Below, in pieces: positions 1 to 5,850 of a DNA stretch of 6,964 nt (the first letter of the stretch is position 1; each line of letters starts with the position of its first letter). The position numbers and the translations under genes were made by a program. This stretch comes from Deltaproteobacteria bacterium. GTDB lineage: Bacteria > Desulfobacterota > Binatia > UBA9968 > CAXXLF01. The stretch is from assembly GCA_022571535.1 (NCBI GenBank), contig JACZXR010000117.1, positions 1 to 6,964 on the forward strand, in the 5' to 3' direction. The notes under the pieces are model-generated. The model saw only the letters and a list, made by a program, of their open reading frames with translations, made no database searches and was not told the DNA's origin.

Positions 1-19
1 GCCCGGAGCCGCTCTGGGC
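1..19. repeat. GC-rich inverted repeat at window edge
   Basis: GCCC-g-GAGC and GCTC-t-GGGC face each other around a single central base, giving a near-perfect 19-bp palindrome with one G-T wobble. It could be the base of a hairpin or a terminator of a gene to the left, but no clear T-tract follows and the window cuts off the context. Confidence 0.3.
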
Positions 20-47
20 TTGGGTTTGCTCGGTATCAGACCCCTAT

Positions 48-81
48 GACTCAATTAAAGAGCCGATGAATTGAGTCCTAC
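48..81 (-). repeat. REP-like palindrome, copy 1
   Basis: On the minus strand the element starts with the tetranucleotide GTAG and is followed by GACTCAATT, a 12-nt spacer and AATTGAGTC, a perfect 9-bp inverted repeat. GTAG next to the foot of a hairpin is the defining layout of REP elements recognised by RAYT transposases. A second copy of the same length and orientation lies at 927-960. The two share about 25 of 34 positions, and nearly all differences fall in the loop. No T-tract follows, so a terminator is unlikely. A tyrosine-recombinase core site would be an alternative reading. Confidence 0.55.
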
Positions 82-93
82 GGGTTGTTGGAC

Positions 94-124
94 AAAAAAC
101 GGCGGCCCGATGGGGAACCGCCGC
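94..124 (-). terminator. Rho-independent terminator of the DUF1566 gene
   Basis: On the minus strand CGGCGG (123-118) pairs with CCGCCG (105-100) and is followed directly by six T residues (99-94). Extra CCC/GGG pairing is possible within the 12-nt loop. It lies about 45 bases past the stop codon of the DUF1566 gene, which is the expected place for its terminator. Confidence 0.85.
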
Positions 125-167
125 TAGTCACATACCATGCACAACCCAAGAAGATTCAAATGACCAA

Positions 168-764
168 TCACGGGCCGCCACGTACCGCACGGACGCGAGT
201 ATCGTTGCTCTTATCGTCAAAGATCACGTCTCCAATGCCGAAGAGGACCAGCCCCGCGAGCGACGAATCTTTCGGGTCCGTAGTAGACGACCAGTAGACG
301 GACGTCGCAGTTGGACCAAATATGGGATCGATGCATGGGCTAGGACAAACATCGGGGGGTCTAGCCATGAGTATGTCCTGCAACTCCCCGACCGTCGGGA
401 CCCTCCAGTCATTGTAGCCCGCATAGCCAGACCCGCCTTCCGCGTTGACCGTCTCTATCCAATCCCTCATTGCCTCATCCCATGTACACCTAGTGTTAAC
501 GTCATGCGGAGCGGACAAGCACGTGGTCAGCCCCACGATACCACCACCGTCGACCTTCTTTTCCCACATCTTCCCGCTCTGCCGATCGGTGATTGTCCCG
601 TCCCCGTTATCCACGAACCGCTTTTTCTCTTTATCCTCAGCACGTGCTGTGTTTCCAGTAGCCATCACGCCTAACATAAGGACCACCAATGCAACCAACA
701 CGGTTAAACACCATCTTATCTTTATCGAAGAAGAGTAAAGAGCAACTGGCTTCAAATTATCCAT
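168..764 (-). CDS. DUF1566 (Lcl C-terminal type) exported protein
   Basis: A 198-residue exported protein of the DUF1566/Lcl_C family. Residues 18-36 form a hydrophobic signal segment after a basic patch (KIR), with a likely signal peptidase site after ARA (40-42). The mature part shows the family's landmarks in order: RFVDNGDGTITD (49-60), a GKMWEKK strand, YNDWRVPTVGEL (117-128), VYWSST (156-161) and a terminal RVRAVRGG (190-197). Four cysteines (82, 93, 140, 144) could form disulfides outside the cytoplasm. The ATG at 764 is preferred over one 45 bases upstream because AAGGGGGG lies just before it. The family is widespread and often occurs in surface or adhesion-related proteins (it takes its name from a Legionella collagen-like protein), but its biochemical role is not established. 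The gene stands alone with its own promoter and terminator, between two REP-like palindromes. Confidence 0.85.
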   Translation of the reverse strand: MDNLKPVALYSSSIKIRWCLTVLVALVVLMLGVMATGNTARAEDKEKKRFVDNGDGTITDRQSGKMWEKKVDGGGIVGLTTCLSAPHDVNTRCTWDEAMRDWIETVNAEGGSGYAGYNDWRVPTVGELQDILMARPPDVCPSPCIDPIFGPTATSVYWSSTTDPKDSSLAGLVLFGIGDVIFDDKSNDTRVRAVRGGP

Positions 765-845
765 CTTCCCCCCTTGTTTGGCCTCACATCTCACGAGAAG
801 CCTTATCAATGCTGGGGGAGGCCCTCACTGACTTTTCAAGGTTCC

Positions 846-874
846 CTTCTAGTAAGTTCATAGAGGCATGTCAA
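846..874 (-). promoter_or_regulatory. Probable sigma70 promoter of the DUF1566 gene
   Basis: Read on the minus strand, a perfect TTGACA (874-869) is followed after 17 bp by TAGAAG (851-846), a weak -10 match. It lies about 80 bases upstream of the chosen start codon. The -35 box is strong and the spacing ideal, but the -10 box keeps only three of six consensus bases. Confidence 0.4.
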
Positions 875-890
875 TAGGCTAGAAAGCGGA

Positions 891-929
891 GTCTTGGCGG
901 GCTCTTACAGGCCGATTTCATCCCAAGAC
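891..929. repeat. 7-bp inverted repeat beside REP copy 2
   Basis: GTCTTGG (891-897) and CCAAGAC (923-929) are a perfect inverted pair with a 25-nt spacer. The right arm runs into the first bases of the neighbouring REP-like element. The pair could be an extended stem of that element or an operator upstream of the DUF1566 promoter. It is short enough to be chance. Confidence 0.25.
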
Positions 930-960
930 GCAATTAATCGACGCTTTAATTGAGTCCTAC
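927..960 (-). repeat. REP-like palindrome, copy 2
   Basis: On the minus strand GTAG is followed by GACTCAATTAA, an 8-nt loop and TTAATTGCGTC, an 11-bp inverted repeat with one mismatch. It matches copy 1 (48-81) in length, orientation and both arms, including a 13-base identity (AATTGAGTCCTAC on the plus strand). Conserved arms with a divergent loop indicate selection on, or recognition of, the folded form. The two copies lie 879 bp apart and bracket the DUF1566 gene. Confidence 0.55.
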
Positions 961-1055
961 AATGTTCCTTGACACCGCCCACCTCCCGCGAAAGGATTTT
1001 TCAGTTTGACAGCCCGTATAATTCGGTACGAGAATACACCCTGAGGATTTGCGCA

Positions 1056-2057
1056 ATGCGTGTCACTTTATTGGGTCATGCGGCCGTATTGGTCGAGATG
1101 GGTAAGATGACGATCCTCATGGACCCGGTTCTCCAGGATCCTTTCGAAGAAGGGCTGGTGATCTCTTGTCCTAAGAGAGAAATCGATGTCGATCGACTTC
1201 CTCCCATCGACGTCGTAATTATTTCACATCGACATCCGGATCATTTCGATCTGCCTTCCCTGGACCGCCTCTCGAGGAATTGTCAGGTCTGCTGCCCGGT
1301 AGATCCACTAATTGCTCACGCGCTAAAGCGACTGGGTTTCCGCCACGTGACCAACCTAGAGCCTGGCAAGCCGATGAGCGTGGAGAAGATGGAAATCCTT
1401 CCGACTCGTTCTGACAATCAAGCTGTTCGGGAATTCGGCATCGTATTTCGCGACGAAACGGGCACGTTTTGGAACCAGGTGGATACTGAGGTTTCTCCGA
1501 TCACCATCAACGGCGTGCTCGAGCACTGCTCCAGGGTGGATTTGCTGTTCGCCATGTATGCGAGTCAGAATTTTGCATTTTTTGAAAGTCTGGAAAAGTC
1601 GTTCCCGTATGAAACCCATCGTCAGAACCTGCAGAATGTCCTTACCATCCGTCCCAAGTTAACGGTGCCTGGATCTGCCGGCTTCAGGTATTTTGGCGAG
1701 CATGAATGGTTGAACCGGTTTCTATTTCCAATTTCCCGAGAGCTTTTTCTTGGTGACCTCAGAACCCTTGATTCGACGCTTGAGACGGCGATTATGGATC
1801 CCGGAGATGTTGTCGAGATCGATGCCGGTGAGGTGAGGATTCAACGGGCCGCATCCCCATTTTCCAGGACCTTGGAAGATGACAATCATCAGATCCTGTT
1901 TAATCCGACCGGTCCGATTCCCTCTCTGCAGGACCCAAATCCCGAGGGATACGAGCCAAGGGAGATGGAAGCGAGGATCTCCCAGGTCATTGAACAAGGC
2001 CTTTTTAAGTACTGCCTGGACAATGCCTGGAACCGCGTTGATGTAGTCGGAGAATAA
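1056..2057 (+). CDS. MBL-fold metallo-hydrolase-like protein, cut short by an in-frame TAA
   Basis: The first 333 residues of a metallo-beta-lactamase-fold protein of the UlaG-like (Lactamase_B_2) type. The ATG at 1056 is chosen because TGAGGA precedes it by 8 bases and MRVTLLGHAAVLVE (1-14) is the usual N-terminus of this fold. A TTG at 969 is less likely. ISHRHPDHFD (56-65) gives the HxHxDH metal motif (H58, H60, D62, H63). D143 in NQVDT is the probable bridging aspartate. The histidines normally found further on seem to be missing: LPTRSD (115-120) and VPGSAGF (204-210) sit where histidine-bearing loops are expected, so the second metal site may be altered. The substrate is unknown. The TAA at 2055-2057 does not look like the natural end, because coding sequence continues in the same frame to 2453 (see the next entry). 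The full product would be about 465 residues. Confidence 0.75.
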   Translation: MRVTLLGHAAVLVEMGKMTILMDPVLQDPFEEGLVISCPKREIDVDRLPPIDVVIISHRHPDHFDLPSLDRLSRNCQVCCPVDPLIAHALKRLGFRHVTNLEPGKPMSVEKMEILPTRSDNQAVREFGIVFRDETGTFWNQVDTEVSPITINGVLEHCSRVDLLFAMYASQNFAFFESLEKSFPYETHRQNLQNVLTIRPKLTVPGSAGFRYFGEHEWLNRFLFPISRELFLGDLRTLDSTLETAIMDPGDVVEIDAGEVRIQRAASPFSRTLEDDNHQILFNPTGPIPSLQDPNPEGYEPREMEARISQVIEQGLFKYCLDNAWNRVDVVGE

Positions 2058-2453
2058 TTTGCCTGCCAAGCCATATATGGTCTCGAGGTTGTTTTTCCGA
2101 ATTACAGCATCGACTGGACCATTAATTTTCGCTGCGATCCTATCCGGCCTTACCGGGGAAGGAATTTGGAAGCAAACGTGATTCACCAAATCGCCGCATC
2201 AGCCCTCTATGGATGGACTCTGCGGCGCAAAAGCTTCTTTTACGTTCGGGCCTACTCGCGCCGATTTACCACTTACCACAGAGTTTATGGAGATACTGCC
2301 GGGGTTCATGTGATCCCGGTGCAACTACCTGATCTATTGATGTATTATTTAATCTATGCTGCAGAAGACTCATCTGATTCGGCGCTGCGGCGGATCGATT
2401 TTGAGATCATGCAAATGGAACAAGCGGGGACACACTTGAAAAGAGGGATATAA
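2058..2453 (+). pseudogene. C-terminal part of the interrupted MBL-fold gene
   Basis: Directly after the TAA, in the same frame, 131 sense codons run to a TAA at 2451-2453. They read as normal protein: YGLEVVFPNYSIDWTINF near the start, then a basic and aromatic stretch (YGWTLRRKSFFYVRAYSR) and an acidic/aliphatic end (LPDLLMYYLIYAAED). There is no frameshift or decay, so the damage is either a single-base nonsense change, a sequencing error, or a stop that is read through. Independent translation is poorly supported: the first candidate start is a TTG at 2166 with a GGGAAGGA-like site only a few bases away. I do not recognise the domain by name and take it to be the C-terminal extension of the MBL-fold protein. 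Confidence 0.65.
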
Positions 2454-2462
2454 GAATATAGT
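2436..2462 (+). promoter_or_regulatory. Probable promoter of the rubrerythrin gene
   Basis: TTGAAA (2436-2441) and TATAGT (2457-2462) are good sigma70-like boxes. The 15-bp spacing is slightly short; TAGTAA, two bases further on, would give 17. The boxes overlap the last codons of the upstream reading frame and lie about 45 bases before the rubrerythrin start. Confidence 0.45.
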
Positions 2463-2473
2463 AATGGTAGCGA

Positions 2474-2483
2474 TTATTAATAA
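2474..2483. promoter_or_regulatory. AT-rich palindrome, possible operator of the rubrerythrin gene
   Basis: TTATTAATAA is a perfect 10-bp palindrome lying between the probable -10 box and the Shine-Dalgarno site. It is where a repressor would block transcription. It is AT-rich like Fur/PerR boxes, but its even-numbered centre does not match the 7-1-7 layout of the Bacillus PerR box, so assignment to the PerR encoded downstream is only a guess. Confidence 0.25.
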
Positions 2484-2504
2484 AATCCAAAGGAGGATCT
2501 TTTT

Positions 2505-2954
2505 ATGCCTAAAAGTATTAAGGGAACAAAGAGTTGGGAAAATTTGAAGAACGCCTTCGCTGGCGAATCCCAGGCGAACCGGCGCTATGTATATTTTGCG
2601 CGGGTAGCCGATATAGAGGGTTATCCGGATGTCGGTGGTCTGTTCCGCGACACATCGGAGGCTGAGACCGGACACGCCTTCGGGCATCTCGACTATCTGA
2701 AGGAGGTTGGTGATCCTGTGACCGATGTTCCCATCGGTAACACTGAGAAGAACCTCAAGTCAGCAATTGAAGGTGAGACCTACGAGTATACCGAGATGTA
2801 TCCCGGCTTTGCCAAGACTGCACGTCAGGAGGGTCTCGAAGAGCTGGCAGAGTGGTTCGAGACGCTGGCGAAAGCGGAAAAGTCCCATGCCGGGCGGTTC
2901 ACCAAGGGGCTTAAGATGATCGAAGGTAAAGAGCCGGCTGATGCGGTAAGTTAA
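2505..2954 (+). CDS. Rubrerythrin lacking a rubredoxin domain
   Basis: A 149-residue cytoplasmic diiron protein of the rubrerythrin family, which reduces hydrogen peroxide to water using reducing equivalents from a redox partner. All expected diiron ligands are visible: E21 in AGESQANRRY, E54 and H57 in EAETGH, E91 and E94 in GETYEY, and E125 and H128 in AEKSH. Classical rubrerythrins are about 190 residues and end in a rubredoxin-type Cys4 iron site. This one stops after the four-helix bundle and has no cysteine at all, so electrons must come from another protein. The start is fixed by a near-perfect AAAGGAGGA site 8 bases upstream of the ATG. It is the first gene of the cluster with the Fe-S protein, DUF3501 protein and PerR, separated from them by 150 bp. 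Confidence 0.93.
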   Translation: MPKSIKGTKSWENLKNAFAGESQANRRYVYFARVADIEGYPDVGGLFRDTSEAETGHAFGHLDYLKEVGDPVTDVPIGNTEKNLKSAIEGETYEYTEMYPGFAKTARQEGLEELAEWFETLAKAEKSHAGRFTKGLKMIEGKEPADAVS

Positions 2955-2977
2955 CGGGCTGAGGTCCCGGGTTTTGA

Positions 2978-3052
2978 GTGTTGAGTCCTTGGCTCTTTTT
3001 CCTGATGCCCGTGTCACAGGCCGATATAGTCCAAAGGACAGGGACTCAACAC
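2978..3052. repeat. 11-bp inverted repeat between rubrerythrin and the Fe-S gene
   Basis: GTGTTGAGTCC (2978-2988) and GGACTCAACAC (3042-3052) are exact reverse complements separated by 53 bases. The left arm can also fold locally: GAGTC (2983-2987) pairs with GGCTC (2991-2995) around a 3-nt loop, with five T residues after it. The two pairings exclude each other. The arms share TTGAGTCC with the REP-like elements at 48-81 and 927-960, so this could be a degenerate relative. Function unknown. Confidence 0.5.
2983..3000 (+). terminator. Weak terminator-like hairpin after rubrerythrin
   Basis: A 5-bp stem containing one G-T wobble (GAGTC/GGCTC), a CTT loop and then TTTTT. The stem is too short for confidence, but its place, about 30 bases past the rubrerythrin stop, fits partial termination that would make rubrerythrin mRNA more abundant than the downstream genes. 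Confidence 0.3.
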
Positions 3053-3104
3053 GCTGTCAAGACATGGCATTAACGTCTAGAAAGTTAGGCTTGGCTGGGA
3101 ATTA

Positions 3105-4400
3105 ATGGCCTTTGAATTGGACAAAGAGGCCTTCTGGAATCAGTCGAAGACAGAGGGCGAGATTCGTCGCGTCTTTGACATTTGCAATGGTTGCAGGCGC
3201 TGCTTCAACCTTTGTCCTTCGTTTAGCGATCTATTCGGCCGTCTCGACAAGGAATCGGTCGATGGGGACGCGGAGAAGCTTGGGTCCGAAGACCTGAGAA
3301 GCGTCACGGATCTCTGCTATCAATGCAAGCTGTGCTTTAATAATTGTCCTTACACCCCACCACACCGCTGGGATCTTGATTTTCCCCGCCTCATGTTGAG
3401 GTCGAAGGCAGTTCAGGTCAGGCGTGAAGGTCAATCTCTGCAGGATCGCTTTTTGGGTCAGGTAGATCGGATAGGGCGTCTAGGAAGTTTTTTTGCGCCT
3501 TTCTCCAATTGGGCTAATCGGAATCCTTTCAATCGTTGGCTTATGGAAAAGTTTCTGGGTATTCACCGAGACCGGATACTTCCGCGTTATGCCTCGGAGA
3601 CCTTTCGCCGCTGGTTTGATAAGAGAGGTGCCAAGAATAGTCCAACGGATGGCAGGAAGGTCGCTCTATTTTATACCTGTAGCGTGAATTACAATCAGCC
3701 AGATATCGGTAAAGCCTGCGTAAAGGTGTTGGAGAAAAATGGGATCCAGGTGGTATGCCCGGAACAGCGGTGTTGCGGCATGCCGTACCTTGACGGGGGG
3801 GATATAGAAGCCACCCAAAAGAGTGCCAGGGCAAATATCGAAACACTCCATGCCTTGGTCAAAGAGGGCTACGATGTCGTGGTCCCGGGTCCAACCTGTA
3901 GTTACATGCTCAAACAGGAGTACCCCGTGCTCATTGAGGGCGGAGAGGTTCAGAAGGTCGCGGAGACGACCTTTGATATTTGCGAGTACCTCATGGCTCT
4001 CCACAGCGAGGGAAAGCTCGATACCCGCTTTGCCAAGGGAATTGGCCGTGTAGCCTACCAGATCCCTTGCCATCTGCGGGCGCAAAACATGGGCTACAAG
4101 TCCCGCGACCTGATGCAGCTCATTCCCGACACAACGGTTCACCTCATCGAAAAATGTTCGGCAATTGACGGGACATGGGGTCTGAAGCAGCAGTACTTTA
4201 ATCTTTCCCTAAAGGTGGCAGAGCCCCTTTTACGGGAGATTCGCCAGAGCCAGCCTGACTTGACGGCCTCGGATTGTCCCCTGGCAGGCCTCCAGATTGA
4301 GCAAGGTATTGGGGAAAGACCCTTCCACCCAGTGCAGGTCTTAGCTATGGCCTATGGTCTCGAAGAAGGAACCGGGGATGGAAAAGATTTGTCTAGATGA
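3105..4400 (+). CDS. GlpC/HdrD-type Fe-S oxidoreductase subunit
   Basis: A 431-residue protein with two N-terminal [4Fe-4S] motifs, CNGCRRCFNLCP (cysteines 27, 30, 33, 37) and CYQCKLCFNNCP (71, 74, 77, 81), and two C-terminal cysteine-rich (CCG-type) domains. The first holds TCS (C192), RCCGMPY (C223/C224) and PTCSY (C265). The second holds PCHLR (C322), EKCSAIDGTWG (C351) and SDCPLAG (C391), with CSA in place of the usual CCG or CSG. This is the plan of GlpC, GlcF and HdrD, subunits that pass electrons between a dehydrogenase and a quinone or disulfide. No flavin subunit is encoded nearby, so it is not a standard glycerol-3-phosphate or glycolate dehydrogenase. Its cluster with a rubredoxin-less rubrerythrin suggests it feeds electrons to the peroxidase; this is inference. 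The start site has only a weak GGGA upstream. Its end overlaps the DUF3501 gene by 23 bp, implying translational coupling. Confidence 0.88.
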   Translation: MAFELDKEAFWNQSKTEGEIRRVFDICNGCRRCFNLCPSFSDLFGRLDKESVDGDAEKLGSEDLRSVTDLCYQCKLCFNNCPYTPPHRWDLDFPRLMLRSKAVQVRREGQSLQDRFLGQVDRIGRLGSFFAPFSNWANRNPFNRWLMEKFLGIHRDRILPRYASETFRRWFDKRGAKNSPTDGRKVALFYTCSVNYNQPDIGKACVKVLEKNGIQVVCPEQRCCGMPYLDGGDIEATQKSARANIETLHALVKEGYDVVVPGPTCSYMLKQEYPVLIEGGEVQKVAETTFDICEYLMALHSEGKLDTRFAKGIGRVAYQIPCHLRAQNMGYKSRDLMQLIPDTTVHLIEKCSAIDGTWGLKQQYFNLSLKVAEPLLREIRQSQPDLTASDCPLAGLQIEQGIGERPFHPVQVLAMAYGLEEGTGDGKDLSR

Positions 4401-4968
4401 CATCATGGGCCTTGAGGCCTATGAGAAGGTCCGCAATGACTTCCGCCGGCGCATCATCGAGTTAAAGAAAAAGAGGCGGCTCTCGGTAGGAGATAAGGTC
4501 TCCCTTGTCTTTGAAAATCGGGAGACGCTGATTTTTCAGATTCAAGAGATGGTTAGGGCGGAGAACATCAGTGATTTGGATAAAATCAGGGAAGAGATTC
4601 AGGTGTATAACGGCCTGATCCCTGATCCCGGCGAGCTCAGTGCGACCCTTTTTTTGGAGATGGAGGAGCAGAGTCACTTGCGCGAGCAACTGCTTAAATT
4701 TCTCGGCATTGACGAGGTTGTTTATCTCAAGATCGGTGACCAACACTCTATCCATGCACGCTTTGAAGAAGGACACAGCAAGGAGGATAAAATCAGCGCA
4801 GTCCAATATGTGAGGTTTCCCCTTGGACCAGAACAAATCAAGGCCTTCTCCGAGGAGAAAGAAGGGACAAAGTTAGTGATTGATCATCCAAATTACCGGG
4901 CCGAGACAGTTATCGGACCGGAAACCAGAAAATCGCTGATGGAAGACCTTGCAGCGCAGGGGGCTTGA
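4378..4968 (+). CDS. DUF3501 family protein
   Basis: A 196-residue soluble protein that I recognise as DUF3501 from its conserved blocks: YEKVRNDFRRRIIELKKKRR (15-34), GDKVSLVFENRETLIFQIQEM (38-58), a charged helix, and YNGLIPDPGELSATLFLEM (77-95). Its function is unknown. It has no cysteine cluster, signal peptide or membrane segment; the only cysteine is C5. The ATG at 4378 is preferred over the ATG at 4354 because AAGGA lies 7 bases before it and MEKICLDDI is the family-like N-terminus. The gene starts inside the Fe-S gene and its TGA shares a base with the ATG of the PerR gene. From memory, DUF3501 genes recur beside Fe-S protein and rubrerythrin genes in several phyla, which argues for an obligate partner role, for example as an assembly or adaptor factor. 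Confidence 0.85.
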   Translation: MEKICLDDIMGLEAYEKVRNDFRRRIIELKKKRRLSVGDKVSLVFENRETLIFQIQEMVRAENISDLDKIREEIQVYNGLIPDPGELSATLFLEMEEQSHLREQLLKFLGIDEVVYLKIGDQHSIHARFEEGHSKEDKISAVQYVRFPLGPEQIKAFSEEKEGTKLVIDHPNYRAETVIGPETRKSLMEDLAAQGA

Positions 4969-5357
4969 TGGGCAGGGACTCACGGAGACGAACCAAACAG
5001 CTAGAGGTCGTTTGGGACGCGGTTAAAGATGAGACCTCGCATCCGACTGCAGACCAGATCTACGATAGGGTGCGGAAGGATCTCCCGAACATCAGCCTTG
5101 GGACAGTCTATCGCAATCTGCAGAAGCTGGTCGTCGAGGGAAAGCTCCAGGTGTTCACTCTGGGTCGGACACAACATTTCGATCCCCTCATAGAACAACA
5201 CCAGCACTTTATTTGCCAAAACTGCGAGCGAGTGTACGACGTCTTTGTTGTTCCCGATGAAGGGATCCTATCTTCCTCTCTACCCCGTGAAGGTTTCACA
5301 GTGACCTCTCACCAGTTAGCTCTTTACGGCAACTGTAAGGCTTGCTCCGAAAAATAG
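4968..5357 (+). CDS. PerR-type Fur-family transcriptional regulator
   Basis: A 129-residue Fur-family repressor. The N-terminal winged helix includes HPTADQIYDRV (25-35) and the recognition helix ISLGTVYRNLQKL (42-54). The dimer domain has QHQHFICQNC (77-86) and a closing CKAC (123-126), forming the structural Cys4 zinc site (C83, C86, C123, C126). The regulatory metal ligands align one for one with Bacillus PerR H37, D85, H91, H93 and D104: here H25, D72, H78, H80 and D91. Aspartate at the last position, as in PerR, favours iron-dependent peroxide sensing by histidine oxidation over iron-uptake control. It starts at the ATG in TGATG, overlapping the DUF3501 stop by one base, with AGGGGG just upstream. 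As the last gene of the cluster it probably represses the cluster, itself included. No clear terminator follows. Confidence 0.88.
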   Translation: MGRDSRRRTKQLEVVWDAVKDETSHPTADQIYDRVRKDLPNISLGTVYRNLQKLVVEGKLQVFTLGRTQHFDPLIEQHQHFICQNCERVYDVFVVPDEGILSSSLPREGFTVTSHQLALYGNCKACSEK

Positions 5358-5404
5358 GAATCAAGTCTTGGTGCAGCCTCTAAAACTCTTTGTCTAGCAG
5401 GTGA

Positions 5405-5707
5405 TCGCTTTGGAACGGGGCTCTAGCCGAAATTACCACATCCATTGCGCGCTCGTTTGGGGTCAGGGTAGAGAGTCTTTTGCTCAGCACGCCGGGTCGG
5501 GGAAAGAATAATTTAGCTCACTTGGTTGCCATGGGACTTGCCCGTAAGCTGGGGGAGTATGATTTGAAGGCGATTGCGGCCGCCTTTCATCTCAGTCACT
5601 ACTCAAGCGTGTCGGTTGCGGTGAGTCGGCTGCGGGCCTTAATGAGGGAAGACGGGCAGTTAAGAAAAAAGGTTGAAGACATAAGAAAAAATTGTACAAA
5701 AACATAA
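5405..5707 (+). pseudogene. Orphan C-terminal DnaA-like domain of a RAYT transposase
   Basis: The open frame from 5405 to the TAA at 5705-5707 encodes about 100 residues resembling the DnaA-C-like DNA-binding tail found on many REP-associated tyrosine transposases: ITTSIARSFGVRVESLLS, then KNNLAHLVAMGLARKLGEYD, then LKAIAAAFHLSHYSSVSVAVSRL and a basic terminal helix. The catalytic Y1 part with its HUH motif and tyrosine is absent. Only 47 bp separate the start of this frame from the PerR stop, so the transposase domain has been deleted. The only candidate starts (TTG 5480, ATG 5531) lack a convincing ribosome site. A domesticated small DNA-binding protein is possible but less likely than a remnant. 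Confidence 0.6.
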
Positions 5708-5752
5708 ATTGATAATTTTAAAGACTTGACGCCAGTCCCGGCTTGAAAAGAT

Positions 5753-5828
<76 letters not shown>

Positions 5829-5850
5829 TCATATAGCAATATTAAGGACT
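5829..5850 (-). promoter_or_regulatory. Possible -10 region for tRNA-Thr
   Basis: On the minus strand TAATAT ends ten bases before the tRNA 5' end and overlaps the integrase stop codon. It would place a transcription start a few bases before the mature tRNA. No good -35 box is visible at the right distance inside the integrase tail, so the tRNA may instead be transcribed through from the integrase. Confidence 0.25.

Noticed and set aside
85..297. Plus-strand reading frame of 70 codons
   Set aside because: It lies across the terminator and antisense to the DUF1566 gene, with no recognisable protein features.
48..960. Integron-type gene cassette flanked by attC sites
   Set aside because: The palindromes lack the GTTRRRY/RYYYAAC core of attC sites, and the bracketed gene has its own promoter and terminator, unlike typical cassettes.
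1006..1022. Perfect TTGACA and TATAAT boxes upstream of the MBL-fold gene
   Set aside because: They are only 5 bp apart and cannot act as one promoter. TATAAT may be a real -10 box, but no matching -35 box is found at 16-18 bp.
969..1055. N-terminal extension of the MBL-fold protein from the TTG at 969
   Set aside because: The extension has no family-like sequence, and the ATG at 1056 has a good Shine-Dalgarno site and the typical fold start.
1722..2189. Minus-strand reading frame of 155 codons opposite the MBL-fold gene
   Set aside because: It is a shadow frame with no ribosome site or domain. It spans the TAA region only because the opposite strand lacks stops there.
2166..2453. Separate small gene starting at TTG 2166
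   Set aside because: The frame is open and protein-like right up to the upstream TAA, in phase with the MBL-fold gene, so it is better read as the C-terminal part of the same gene.
5711..5752. Terminator for tRNA-Thr
   Set aside because: Only weak GCC/GGC pairing is seen on the minus strand after the tRNA, with no convincing stem and T-tract.
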